Assembly (NCBI GenBank): GCA_015227615.1
Contig: JAALGZ010000043.1
Coordinates: 186,001 to 250,000, forward strand
Length of the DNA stretch: 64,000 bases
Source: Labyrinthula sp. Ha
Lineage: Eukaryota; Sar; Bigyra; Labyrinthulida; Labyrinthulaceae
Direction of reading: 5' to 3'
Of this stretch, positions 25,413 through 34,319 are shown piece after piece. The notes beneath the pieces were generated by a model, which was not told the origin of the DNA, searched no databases, and worked only from the letters and a program-made list of their open reading frames with translations. Within the stretch, counting starts at the first letter, position 1, and each line of letters begins with the position of its first letter. The position numbers and the translations under genes were made by a program.

Positions 25413-25611
25413 CTAGAATGTTGGAGTCAGCTCTAAAGTTTGTTGGGATTGTAAGCAAACATTATTGCAACATGAACATACTGAAAAAACAATAAAGCAC
25501 CTGAAAAATATTCCTATTTTTGTCTGCGTTTTAAGCAAATGAAAGAACCTGAACATCTCTTTTGTTAATTTGACTTTGAGAGGGCCCTCTACCAGGAATT
25601 CCATAACCCAT
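25413..25611 (-). CDS. Possible small hydrophobic protein (tentative)
   Basis: From ATG 25611 the minus strand reads MGYGIPGRGPSQSQINKRD, and a candidate 31-nt GT-AG intron (GTTCAGGTTC...ACGCAG) keeps the frame open through a hydrophobic, cysteine-rich segment (IGIFFRCFIVFSVCSCC) to TAG at 25413. About 55 residues would result. The start is 38 bp from the divergent start of the ORF at 25650, matching the tight head-to-head spacing elsewhere in this island. No family is recognised. The intron is supported only by size and frame, so this remains a guess. Confidence 0.3.
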
Positions 25612-25649
25612 GGTCTGTCCCATCAGGTAACCCGTTCAAACAAAAATAT

Positions 25650-25988
25650 ATGACACCTTACATACTTGCAAGGATTGCAAAATTTTTCTTTGTTTTATTC
25701 TTGTTATGTTTGCCGCTAAAGTTCTATGAAATCTCTCAATGGCAATTTGTAGAGTTTGCGTCTTATGGAATATCACCAATAGGAATAATGGAAGTGCAAC
25801 CATCAAATAATACAACTGTAATCCGTTCATTCACTGAAGAAAACAGAACGAAAACGGATAAAACTACTTGTTTACATAAAATCACGGAATGTAGAGATAA
25901 GGTTAATTTTGTAGGTTATGATGTTTTCAGGTCTTGCACAAACTGTGTAAATGAAAGGACGAAGAAATTAATCTTCGTCACTCCGTAA
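25650..25988 (+). CDS. Hypothetical signal-anchored protein, up to 112 aa
   Basis: ORF from ATG 25650 with a hydrophobic N-terminal segment (KFFFVLFLLCLPLKF), suggesting a signal peptide or membrane anchor, then a polar region with possible N-glycosylation sites (NNTT, ENRT) and a few cysteines. A 29-nt GT-AG intron near the 3' end (GTTAATTTTG...TTTTCAG) is possible and would shorten the tail to end in DKVLHKLCK. No family recognised. It converges on the gene at 26018-26466, whose stop is 29 bp away. Moderate evidence only: the minus strand is also partly open here. Confidence 0.4.
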   Translation: MTPYILARIAKFFFVLFLLCLPLKFYEISQWQFVEFASYGISPIGIMEVQPSNNTTVIRSFTEENRTKTDKTTCLHKITECRDKVNFVGYDVFRSCTNCVNERTKKLIFVTP

Positions 25989-26017
25989 AAGTACGAAAAA
26001 ACAATGATGGTTGTTCG

Positions 26018-26466
26018 TTACTCGGTAGCCAAGTTAGCGTCTAGATTTTCTTGTGAATAAGCACTTTTTCTGTTATAGACTTCTATGTATTCCAAACCTG
26101 CAGTGATGGAGTTCGCTTTTGTTAACAACTTTTCCGACCAAGAAGAATCTAAATACTCTGTCAACTGAACACCAAGCGCAAGGTTTTCTAGTAACTCAGC
26201 CCATAGCTCAGACTAAATTTAACTTAAGAACTTTAATCCTACATTCTTTCTAAACCTTTCCCATTGTTCGTTTAACTCGTTGCACTGCTGCCTTATAAGA
26301 TCTTCCTTACCTTTTAAATTTCCAACAAGTTTAGAGGAAGAGGCTTTTATTTTGATATGTTTTCTCTCCAATCTGTCTATGTTCTTTTCTATTACACCTA
26401 AACATAACTCTTACAGCCAGATTCACTTTTTTCTTTTTCTTCTTGATTAAAATTGAATAAATTCAT
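26018..26466 (-). CDS. Small coiled-coil protein, 3 exons, 129 aa
   Basis: Exons 26427-26466, 26243-26397 and 26018-26212; introns of 29 nt (26398-26426) and 30 nt (26213-26242). Spliced length is 390 nt, an intact 129-codon frame. A charged helical region (VIEKNIDRLERKHIKIKA, then DLIRQQCNELNEQWERF) precedes a second helical block (ELWAELLENLALGVQLTEYL). It resembles small subunits of tethering, dynactin-like or kinetochore complexes, but no specific family is recognised. Its ATG is only 15 bp from the divergent ATG of the formylglycine-generating enzyme gene, so the two must share promoter and 5' leader sequence. A 17-nt intron alternative at the first junction was rejected as too short. 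Confidence 0.6.
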
Positions 26467-26481
26467 AACGGACAAATTTCA
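26467..26481. promoter_or_regulatory. 15-bp gap between divergent start codons
   Basis: Only 15 bp separate the ATG of the coiled-coil gene (minus) from that of the formylglycine-generating enzyme (plus). Promoter elements or transcription start sites for each must lie within, or across, the coding sequence of the other, unless either true start is further downstream. Confidence 0.5.
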
Positions 26482-27522
26482 ATGTCGACAATTCTCAAAT
26501 TGATAATAACGGCTATATTCTGGTCCGCAGCAATATCACACGAATGTCCAGTTTCAACCGTTGAATACGAAGCATCAATTGAAGAAAAAGAAAATCAGTT
26601 TTCTAAGCATCATAAGAGAGCTGTTCTAGAAGCTGCTTCTGTTTTTCCGGACGTAGAAGACGTTAATCCTTTTATACATTTGAAAGGTGGAGATTTTCTG
26701 GTTGGGACAAATTCTCCCAAAATACCAGAGGATGGTGAAGGACCTAGAAGAAAAGTTTTTGTTGATTCATTTTTTCTGCAAAAATACGAAGTAAGCGTCC
26801 TTGAATATGCCAAGTTTGTTTCAGAAACGGCCTATGTAACTGATGCTGAAAAATATAACTGGAGTTTTGTTTTTGATTTGGCACTTACAGAAGCCCAAAA
26901 TGAAAGAATAACAGAAGCAGTAGAGCAAGCACCTTGGTGGCTGCCAGTATCTTTGTCAAGTTGGTTTCTACCTACAGGCGTGGACATTGACTTACCTGAA
27001 ATTGATATAAATATCCAGTTGAAACAACCTGTAGCTCATGTTTCTTTTCAGGATTCTCTGCAATATTGCAAGTATTATGGATATGATCTTCCAACAGAGG
27101 AAGAGTTTGAGTTTGCAGCCTTGGCCGACTTCGTTAACTCAAAAAAACCTACAGATGTTGTTTTTCCTTGGGGTCAAAAGTTGCATCAAAAAGATTCAAA
27201 GGGAAGTTTAATTTATAGAGCAAATGTTTGGCAAGGATCTTTTCCAGAATATAATAGTGCAAAGGATGGGTTTGAGTTTATAGCACCTGTTGATGCCTTA
27301 AGTGAACAGAACTCGTTTGGTTTCTACAATTTAATTGGAAATGTTTGGGAGTGGACAAAGACAGATTGGCAAGAAGGAAATCACGAAGAAAAGGTCAAAA
27401 AAGGTGGGTCCTTTTTATGTCATAAAAGTTATTGCTACCGATATAGGGTTCATGCTAGAAGTCATAATACAATAGATAGTTCTGCTCAGAATTTAGGTTT
27501 CCGCTGCAAGAAATCTGCTTAA
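26482..27522 (+). CDS. SUMF1: Formylglycine-generating enzyme (sulfatase-modifying factor 1)
   Basis: A single-exon, 346-residue protein from ATG 26482. An N-terminal signal peptide of about 19 residues (LKLIITAIFWSAAIS) directs it to the ER. The rest is an FGE-sulfatase fold: VDSFFLQKYEVSVLEYAKFV, APWWLPVSLSSWFLP, PVAHVSFQDSLQYCKYYGYD, LPTEEEFEFAAL, VFPWGQKL and GNVWEWTKTDW all match human SUMF1 in order. The copper-binding catalytic cysteines are Cys313 and Cys318 in FLCHKSYCYRYR (human Cys336/Cys341), and the end, SSAQNLGFRC, is conserved. It oxidises the CxPSR cysteine of newly made sulfatases to formylglycine in the ER. A target sulfatase lies at 39332-41103. The gene is shorter than human SUMF1 (374 aa), mainly at the N-terminus and in one loop. 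Confidence 0.95.
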   Translation: MSTILKLIITAIFWSAAISHECPVSTVEYEASIEEKENQFSKHHKRAVLEAASVFPDVEDVNPFIHLKGGDFLVGTNSPKIPEDGEGPRRKVFVDSFFLQKYEVSVLEYAKFVSETAYVTDAEKYNWSFVFDLALTEAQNERITEAVEQAPWWLPVSLSSWFLPTGVDIDLPEIDINIQLKQPVAHVSFQDSLQYCKYYGYDLPTEEEFEFAALADFVNSKKPTDVVFPWGQKLHQKDSKGSLIYRANVWQGSFPEYNSAKDGFEFIAPVDALSEQNSFGFYNLIGNVWEWTKTDWQEGNHEEKVKKGGSFLCHKSYCYRYRVHARSHNTIDSSAQNLGFRCKKSA

Positions 27523-27827
27523 ACTAAACTTTGTATCCTTCGAAGTGAACGTCTAGATCTTTTTTGCCTTTGCGTTCTTTGCACTTCTGTGCAATATTGA
27601 GCAAACCGTTCAAACCGGTCGGAACTATTTCTCCGGTCCTTACCTTTCAAAATAACTTCTTTTTTTAAGTATCCCCCTTTAAACTTATCACTAACCCTCC
27701 AATTTCTATTCTTAATTTCTTTACCTTGTGGTGTACATAAAACTAAACTAAGCTGACTTTTGAACGAATCTGATACACGTTCCTGTTTCTCTACTTTTAT
27801 TTGTTTCTTCTTTCCGAAGTTTTTCAT
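27519..27827 (-). CDS. Orphan basic 102-aa protein
   Basis: An uninterrupted ORF from ATG 27827 to TAA, overlapping the SUMF1 stop tail to tail: the two stop codons share bases within TTAA at 27519-27522. The protein is strongly basic (KNFGKKKQIKVEKQ at the start, RTQRQKRSRRSLRR at the end), with a central block, SDKFKGGYLKKEVILKG. High charge and nucleolar-type Arg/Lys clusters suggest an RNA-binding or ribosome-biogenesis factor, but no family is recognised. It is supported by its ATG, its compact composition and a convergent overlap like that at 41100. Confidence 0.5.
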   Translation of the reverse strand: MKNFGKKKQIKVEKQERVSDSFKSQLSLVLCTPQGKEIKNRNWRVSDKFKGGYLKKEVILKGKDRRNSSDRFERFAQYCTEVQRTQRQKRSRRSLRRIQSLV

Positions 27828-28300
27828 CGTTTGCTTTTGTTAATAATATTAGTTCAGTATATTTTACCGTATTTCACTACAATTCAGCAAATTATACATC
27901 CATTGTCCATTTTGCTGATCTCCAAAATCCGGTATGATTACGTTCTATGTTTTTAAATTTATCAATTCCTATCGGTATATTAGAAAATTAAAGAAGAAAT
28001 TATAAAATATCTGTATTGTAATATTCTTAACGTTTGAAATAATAATTATAAAATATTATATAAATTATTATATATATATAATTATATTATATCTTAACGT
28101 TAATATACCAATATAATTTTTATTTTATTATTATAAGTATAAAATATGAGTATTTTAGTGAGGAGGTTATATACACAGTATAATATAGTTGTGAATATTT
28201 TAACTTACTTTAATTTGATTTTGGTATTTTAGGAGATTCTTTAAATTATAGAGTTAGTAATATATAATAAACCTTTATAAATTGATCCTTTCAAAATATT

Positions 28301-28352
<52 letters not shown>

Positions 28353-31300
28353 TAAATTAAATTAACAAAATACTCATTATGAAATCATTTATACTAGTAT
28401 TCTACTTTATCCAAATATTTGGATTTATGAACGTTTTAACTTTGATACAAAAAAGAGAGCTTTGACTAAAATGTTTTTACGTATTCTATACCTATGGTAT
28501 TTCACACAATTCTTTGAAAAAAAAATGTTTTTTTTTGTTTCTCTATTGCTTAAATACATATTCTTCTAATATATAATTGTATATAATGTTTCAGTATATT
28601 CTTTTATTATATTATACATTTTATGTTGTACCTCGTGTTTATACAAGGAACTTATTGGTTATCGTTAACGCACAGGGTACTTGTCAATGTTTTTATATGT
28701 TCTACTAAGCAAAATATATATGTCCATTGTACTCGGAATTGAGAAGAGAAAAGTAAGGAGATCAAGTTTAAACAAGACACTTTTTCTCTTACAAAACTTA
28801 AGATAATCTTCCGTTGAGGCTTTATTTAGACAGTCTGTAACTCTTACACAATAAATAACATATGTCCCAGCAACAAACTAAAGTATATTATTCTGTCTTG
28901 AGCCTTCATTACATTGATAGAAGAAAATCAGTTGTTGGTATCACCTCCCATTTCATTTTTCTTGATAGCTAAGGACGAAATTGTTGACCTAATGGAAAAA
29001 TCACTAGGTCAAAGTAACCTTGCCAACGACACAAAGCTAGAGAGGGCAGTACAATAAAGAAATTAAGCAAGATCAATTTGTAAATTCAGATTTTGAAATT
29101 AAAAGCTTGTCTTAAGTACACCTAAGTACTCTTGTAGAATTCTGTTCCATCTAGAGGAAGGCATATATAACCAAAACAAGTAAGACTACTGATGCAATTA
29201 GACTTCTATCAGCTTAAGATAATCAAATTATGAAACACTTGCTTAACATTGCTCAAAGGACTCTTCCAAAGGGCCAAAATCTCATTACAATCTCATAAGA
29301 CAAAGTTGATGATGCCAAATCTATTAATCTTGTTCTTGGAAAATGAAGTCAGGTCAGTTCTAACTTGTAATTTTGGAAACAAATCTATACTAAATGTATG
29401 TGAGAGCAGACAACATATTAATACATGGAAAGCTTCTGAACTCGAAGCAGTATCTTAAACTACGAATATTTATTAAGTTTCCCTCAACTTTTAAGAGTTA
29501 TAGGATTTCTTGACGTAGTTCTTAAGGGTTGAATGATATTGAGTACTACTGAGGTAGAGTTGTGGAATAGTTTATTATTCTCCATCATTTTAAACAAGCA
29601 AAAAGATATCTAGAGTCTCTGGATGTTTAGCCATGGAGGTTCGAAACCTACACTTTTACACTGTAAATTTATTTGTAGAGTACAGAAACTAAGCTCTTGA
29701 GCAATAAAATTCTCGAGGTACTCTGGATAGACATGTCTAAGCCATAGAACTCTTCAGCTAAAATAACTAGCAAGATTCAACGCTCAAAATAGATACTAAT
29801 ATTTTTTACTTATATCGTAAGATTTTTCAGCTAGTATTTACATAGAGGATAATATGCAAAACAGAAAATAGTTTCATTCGAAGAATCAGAACCTAATTCT
29901 ATGCGCGGTTCTTCAAAACTTCATAATAAGCTTGAATCTGAGACCGATAACTAGACTTAGTTCGGTTATATGAAATTGAAGCAATGAACACAAGAGCAAC
30001 CTGTATGAAAATAAAGCCCTATAATTTTTTGATATTCGAGCGTGTGGTAGCTAGTGCTAATCTAGAATCAGAGAGGAGAAAAAATATGGTCAGTATCTGT
30101 GTTATGAGTCTAAATTAACATCACGGGCCACAAATCTTGTGGAATTTATTAGCCTATGTGGAAACCCTGAAGAGAAGAGCTATGATGTCTCAGGATGCGT
30201 CTTAATTCTATAAACATTACTTTCCAATATTTGATAATGGATGTTTTTATGTGACCTTGAGGAACCTGGAGGCGTATTAAGCCTTTGCGAGACTTGTACA
30301 GCTTTTATATAATATTTCCCCACAAGTTTCATGCCCCAGATAGCCCAAGAACCCAAGTCTCATTTTAAAGTATATGACGACTATGGATACCAGCTGGGTT
30401 ATTGATAAGTCACTGTTGAATTTTTGTTCCATAGATATCTTTATGATTGATTTTGATAACCCCTCAACACTTATACTTAAGTATCGAAAATTTAAGTTTG
30501 GTTGTGTGTTAATTAGTTTTTTGCAATATATATGATAAGTGGCGCAACTTAAGAATAGGCTATCTGATGTTGGAAAACTCCTGAAGTCTAGCTTCTATTC
30601 TCTGACCATAATATATAGAATGAAATTAATGTCCAACTGATAAATTTTGACATTGGCCAAGTAGATGCAATGCAATAAGAGAATCTGAAATGCATGAAAG
30701 GCCAAACTGGGCGTTCTAAAATGCATAATCCTTGTTAGATCTTTACAGAACGATATGAGGCAATCCCCCACATCCTTAGAATATAAATGTTCTACCCAAA
30801 TGTAGTCAACTTCTGGAGAATGTTCTTAGAACTTAGGCAATCTAATATGATATAGTTGAATGGTACCCAAATTTATCTATTATTCGGTTGTATTGGGGTA
30901 AAATTTATCTAAGCAGACCTATCAATGAGCAATCTCTCAAAACTTAACTCGATAAGTACTGAAAATTAATTTCTTTTCTAGAACATGATGTAACATACCC
31001 TAGATGGGTTATTGTTAAATTCATGCTTTCTAGAGGTTAACAACCATGTTTCAGTGCAGTATGATTCAGCAATATGCTAGCCGTTATAGTTATAGGTGTA
31101 AATTTAGTCTCAAATCACAACATCATTCTTAATGAGTAAAAAAACTATCGAATGAAACGATGAATACAGGAGCGAGACAAGAAAATAGAGAAAATTTTGG
31201 CAGTTGACTCCCATGTAAGTCCCACTATGGAGTTTAATTAGAGACAACCATTCATAAAAGAGTCCAGTTTCAAAGAAAGATCTCATTTATACTATATCCC

Positions 31301-32582
31301 CCTTTTTTAGCGGTTGAAGTAGAGCCAGCAAATTCCATGTGACTGAAGCTCACTATACTTGGGGTAAACTAAGTGAGATGAAGGATGAATTCAATCTCTT
31401 GTAGCACTGAAAGATGCTATCATCCAGCATAATCGATTACTGTTTACCTCCTCCGATATTTAACGAGGTTCTTAGCTATATAAAAGGATATTAACTTCAA
31501 ATCTAGCTCAATAACTGCTATTAAATCTTTTTTACCAGTCGCATATAGAACGTTCTTAGAGGATCTAATACTGGAATAAGTTTATAGTCTCTGTGTACTA
31601 TGTGTTACTTTAACATGCAGTTTGTCACCTTTATTGGATAATTTAGCATTCATAATTTCCTTTTTCAGTTTTCTATTTGTCTCGATTTATCTTGCGGAAT
31701 ATATACGAATTTTTTGTCGACTGTTATGCCTTGTTCCTTTATTAGTTCTTAAGTAATCCAAGAGAATTCTTTCTTGTAGAGAAACTCCCCTAGTGGGGTC
31801 ACCAATGTGTTAATTATTGACTTACTATGGGCCTACTGTCTGTATTTATACTTACATAACGACGAGGATGGTTGAATACTTTTTAGCTTGAATTTATATC
31901 CGTCTGGGAGAAAAGTGTCGCACTATATTCAAATGGTTTATTTTCTTACCTATCTTGAACCATGAAATGAATTAGAACATACATAGATGTTTGAATGCTT
32001 TCTTCGCGAGAATAATTTATTTTTAATTTGAGTTTATCATTAAATCCTAGTTATAAGAACTTACAGTCATGGATGTCTCTATATAGTCAAAAATAGAACG
32101 TTTTCAATGATATAAGAATATTAGTGATATAAGAGACTTCACCGAGTCAATGTAAAATATAACCAGTACCTATCTTGAGATTCCTTAACTTAATATTCTA
32201 AAAAGAAACCGCGAGTATTTATGAACAATACCTAAAATCAATATAATATGTTGTTAAGATTTATGGTTGATTTTATAAATGAAAAGTCAGCTACGGAGGG
32301 TTAAAAGTTGGTCCTAGTAATGGTTTAACTCTTTCCCAAAATTTTGTATCTTATTCTTTGAAGGAGCAACTTAGATTGTACCACTTAAGTGAACACTGAT
32401 AAGCTATAGTATATCCGAATCTATTCCAATTATTAGTTTCTTTTATCACCTAAAACTGTCAGGCGTCTATACTGCATTTGGTTAAGTAACAAAAAATTAA
32501 TGGCGAATTTATTCAAAAATAATAATATATAAACTGTAATGTCATAATAAAAACTATCATAAATATAAATAGAATCACTGTT
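27828..32582. other. Gene-free stretch, 4.8 kb
   Basis: The first 800 bp (to about 28640) is extremely AT-rich and contains a TA microsatellite. The remainder is ordinary AT-rich DNA with no ORF above 70 codons and no recognisable repeat, RNA gene or protein relic. Confidence 0.6.
28304..28348. repeat. TA dinucleotide microsatellite, 45 bp
   Basis: An uninterrupted alternating TA run of about 22 units inside an AT-only block. Confidence 0.95.
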
Positions 32583-33668
32583 TTATACTAAGGGTGCAAC
32601 TTTTTCAATAAAACTAATAAAAAGCTTTTCATCAAGTTTCTTAATGAATTTATGAACACACTGATTTTTAGGTGGCCCCAAAGGTCTTCTATCAACCAAA
32701 GTCATACCCCTACACTCTCCGTGTACAATTACCTTAACATTTGTATCCACAGCTTCAATTGCAGCTTCTGGTCTCAAAGCAACTAAAACAGCAAGTGGAT
32801 CTGGTAAAGGATACGTTGCGTACATAGCCTTTGATTTCATAACTAATTTGTTCGTAATTCTATTAGCAAAACTATTCGGATGAGGTTGAAAAATATTTTC
32901 CCAAGTGGTATACGATATTCCATTTTCCTTAGTTGCTTTCCAATCAACTATATCAACATCAAAACCGTCAAAACAAATCTTTGCAGCTTCTGGATCTTCA
33001 TATATATTAAACTCAGCAACCTCAGTTGAGTTCCCTATAAAATCTAAACTTCCTGCCATGGCAACTACTTTGAACTTTCTATCTAGAAGCCTAGGTTCCA
33101 TGTGCATTGCAAGTGCTAAATTAGTCATAGGTCCAAGAACAACTAGTTTTGGCAGATCTTCCGAAGTCATAAATGTTTCTACTAGAAAATTAACCGCAGA
33201 GTTACCAAAAGATCTAGTTTTGACTACATCAAACAATTCTGCAAACTTTAAGTGCTGGGTTCTTTCTTCAGTAGACAATGCATCTCCAAGTCCATCCTTT
33301 TCATGCCATTCAACAGACATAGTTGGCCCACAAAGAAGAGGCTTAGTTGCTCCTGGGTAAATTTTAATATTAGAAATATATTTTGCTCTAGCTTCATCCC
33401 TCATTTTCCCCGAAACTTCTTCACTATAATGTTTCCAAACTGTGTATAAACAGGAAAGAACATTAGGGACTACCAAATTTAAAGGGGCGTTTCCAGAAAG
33501 GCATGTGATTCCAATAACTTCAGTTTCTTCATCCAGCAATGCCATCAATATTCCAATTGAATCATCTACTCCAGCATCTGTGTCTATTATTACTTTTCCC
33601 ATTTCTTTCTTTGGTTTTTCTGTTCTAAGTATTCGATTGGGTGGTTTTTGATTAACTCGATTGTGCAT
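32583..33668 (-). CDS. Inosine/uridine-preferring nucleoside hydrolase family enzyme
   Basis: A single-exon ORF of 361 codons from ATG 33668; an internal Met at residue 23 (MGKVIIDTD) could also be used. The calcium-binding signature of the family is DTDAGVDD (residues 29-36; usual form DTDPGxDD). Further family blocks follow: EVIGITCLSGNAPL, LVVLGPMTNLALAMH, MAGSLDFIGNSTEVAEFNI with YEDPEAA, and YPLPDPLAVLVAL near the C-terminus, which supplies the last metal-binding Asp. In many bacterial members the equivalent is HDP; here the His position is Pro, so the leaving-group mechanism or substrate choice may differ. It probably hydrolyses the N-glycosidic bond of ribonucleosides in purine/pyrimidine salvage. 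Substrate cannot be predicted. Its start lies 30 bp from the divergent gene at 33699. Confidence 0.9.
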   Translation of the reverse strand: MHNRVNQKPPNRILRTEKPKKEMGKVIIDTDAGVDDSIGILMALLDEETEVIGITCLSGNAPLNLVVPNVLSCLYTVWKHYSEEVSGKMRDEARAKYISNIKIYPGATKPLLCGPTMSVEWHEKDGLGDALSTEERTQHLKFAELFDVVKTRSFGNSAVNFLVETFMTSEDLPKLVVLGPMTNLALAMHMEPRLLDRKFKVVAMAGSLDFIGNSTEVAEFNIYEDPEAAKICFDGFDVDIVDWKATKENGISYTTWENIFQPHPNSFANRITNKLVMKSKAMYATYPLPDPLAVLVALRPEAAIEAVDTNVKVIVHGECRGMTLVDRRPLGPPKNQCVHKFIKKLDEKLFISFIEKVAPLV

Positions 33669-33698
33669 TTCTGTGGATGAGAAGAAATAAAGAAAAGA

Positions 33699-34319
33699 AT
33701 GGAGGGAAAGAATTGGGATGAAATCGAAGAAAGTTACGTATGTCTCATCAAAGAGTTTGATTTATTGGATGAATTGCGTATAAAGAATGTTAGTGCTGTA
33801 AGGATAAATGATTATAGATTAAGATCTAGCTATGCCAAGCGCTCAACTACTCTGTTCAAGAAAAATTTGTTTAAGGAATACGAAACAGATGAAGAATATT
33901 TTACTTCCCCTGCTTTTAGAACAATGTTTGCATATTTGGTTTTGAGAGATAATGAAAGAAAAAGATTGTATTTTGAACACGGGTTTCGCAACTTGCTTTC
34001 TTTTGAGAAGTACAACAACCAACCTGTTTTTCTAGAAGATCCTTATGAAGTATTTGAAAGCTTTTTTGAAGGAAGAAATCCAGAAGATAGAGAATGGTTA
34101 CTCATGAATGGAAGTAGCCATTTTTCTGAAGATGATGAGAGTGATGAAGAGGACATTGAACTTAGTTCTGTGAATATTTTAGAAGAGAAGAAAACAAAGA
34201 TGGAAAGAAAAAAAGATTTACAATTTCCTCAACTGCCAAAGAACTTTACACCTGTTGAATTAAGGCAAGAGAAAAAATTAGATATTTGGAAAACACTTAG
34301 TAAGAGCATTGTCAACTGA
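33699..34319 (+). CDS. Orphan 206-aa acidic/charged protein
   Basis: An uninterrupted ORF from ATG 33699 to TGA, transcribed divergently from the nucleoside hydrolase with 30 bp between start codons. The first 130 residues look folded and mostly helical (SPAFRTMFAYLVLRDNERKR, then YFEHGFRNLLSFEKY). Next comes an acidic linker (SEDDESDEEDIELSS) and a Lys/Gln-rich tail (KTKMERKKDLQFP). No family recognised. The layout of a folded domain, acidic patch and charged tail is common in ribosome-assembly and chromatin proteins, but that is only a compositional analogy. Confidence 0.6.
   Translation: MEGKNWDEIEESYVCLIKEFDLLDELRIKNVSAVRINDYRLRSSYAKRSTTLFKKNLFKEYETDEEYFTSPAFRTMFAYLVLRDNERKRLYFEHGFRNLLSFEKYNNQPVFLEDPYEVFESFFEGRNPEDREWLLMNGSSHFSEDDESDEEDIELSSVNILEEKKTKMERKKDLQFPQLPKNFTPVELRQEKKLDIWKTLSKSIVN

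Noticed and set aside
26398-26414. A 17-nt intron at the first junction of the gene at 26018-26466
   Set aside because: The same acceptor works with a 29-nt intron matching all others.
29636-29660. T-loop-like GGTTCGAAACC
   Set aside because: No A-box or acceptor stem at the right distance.
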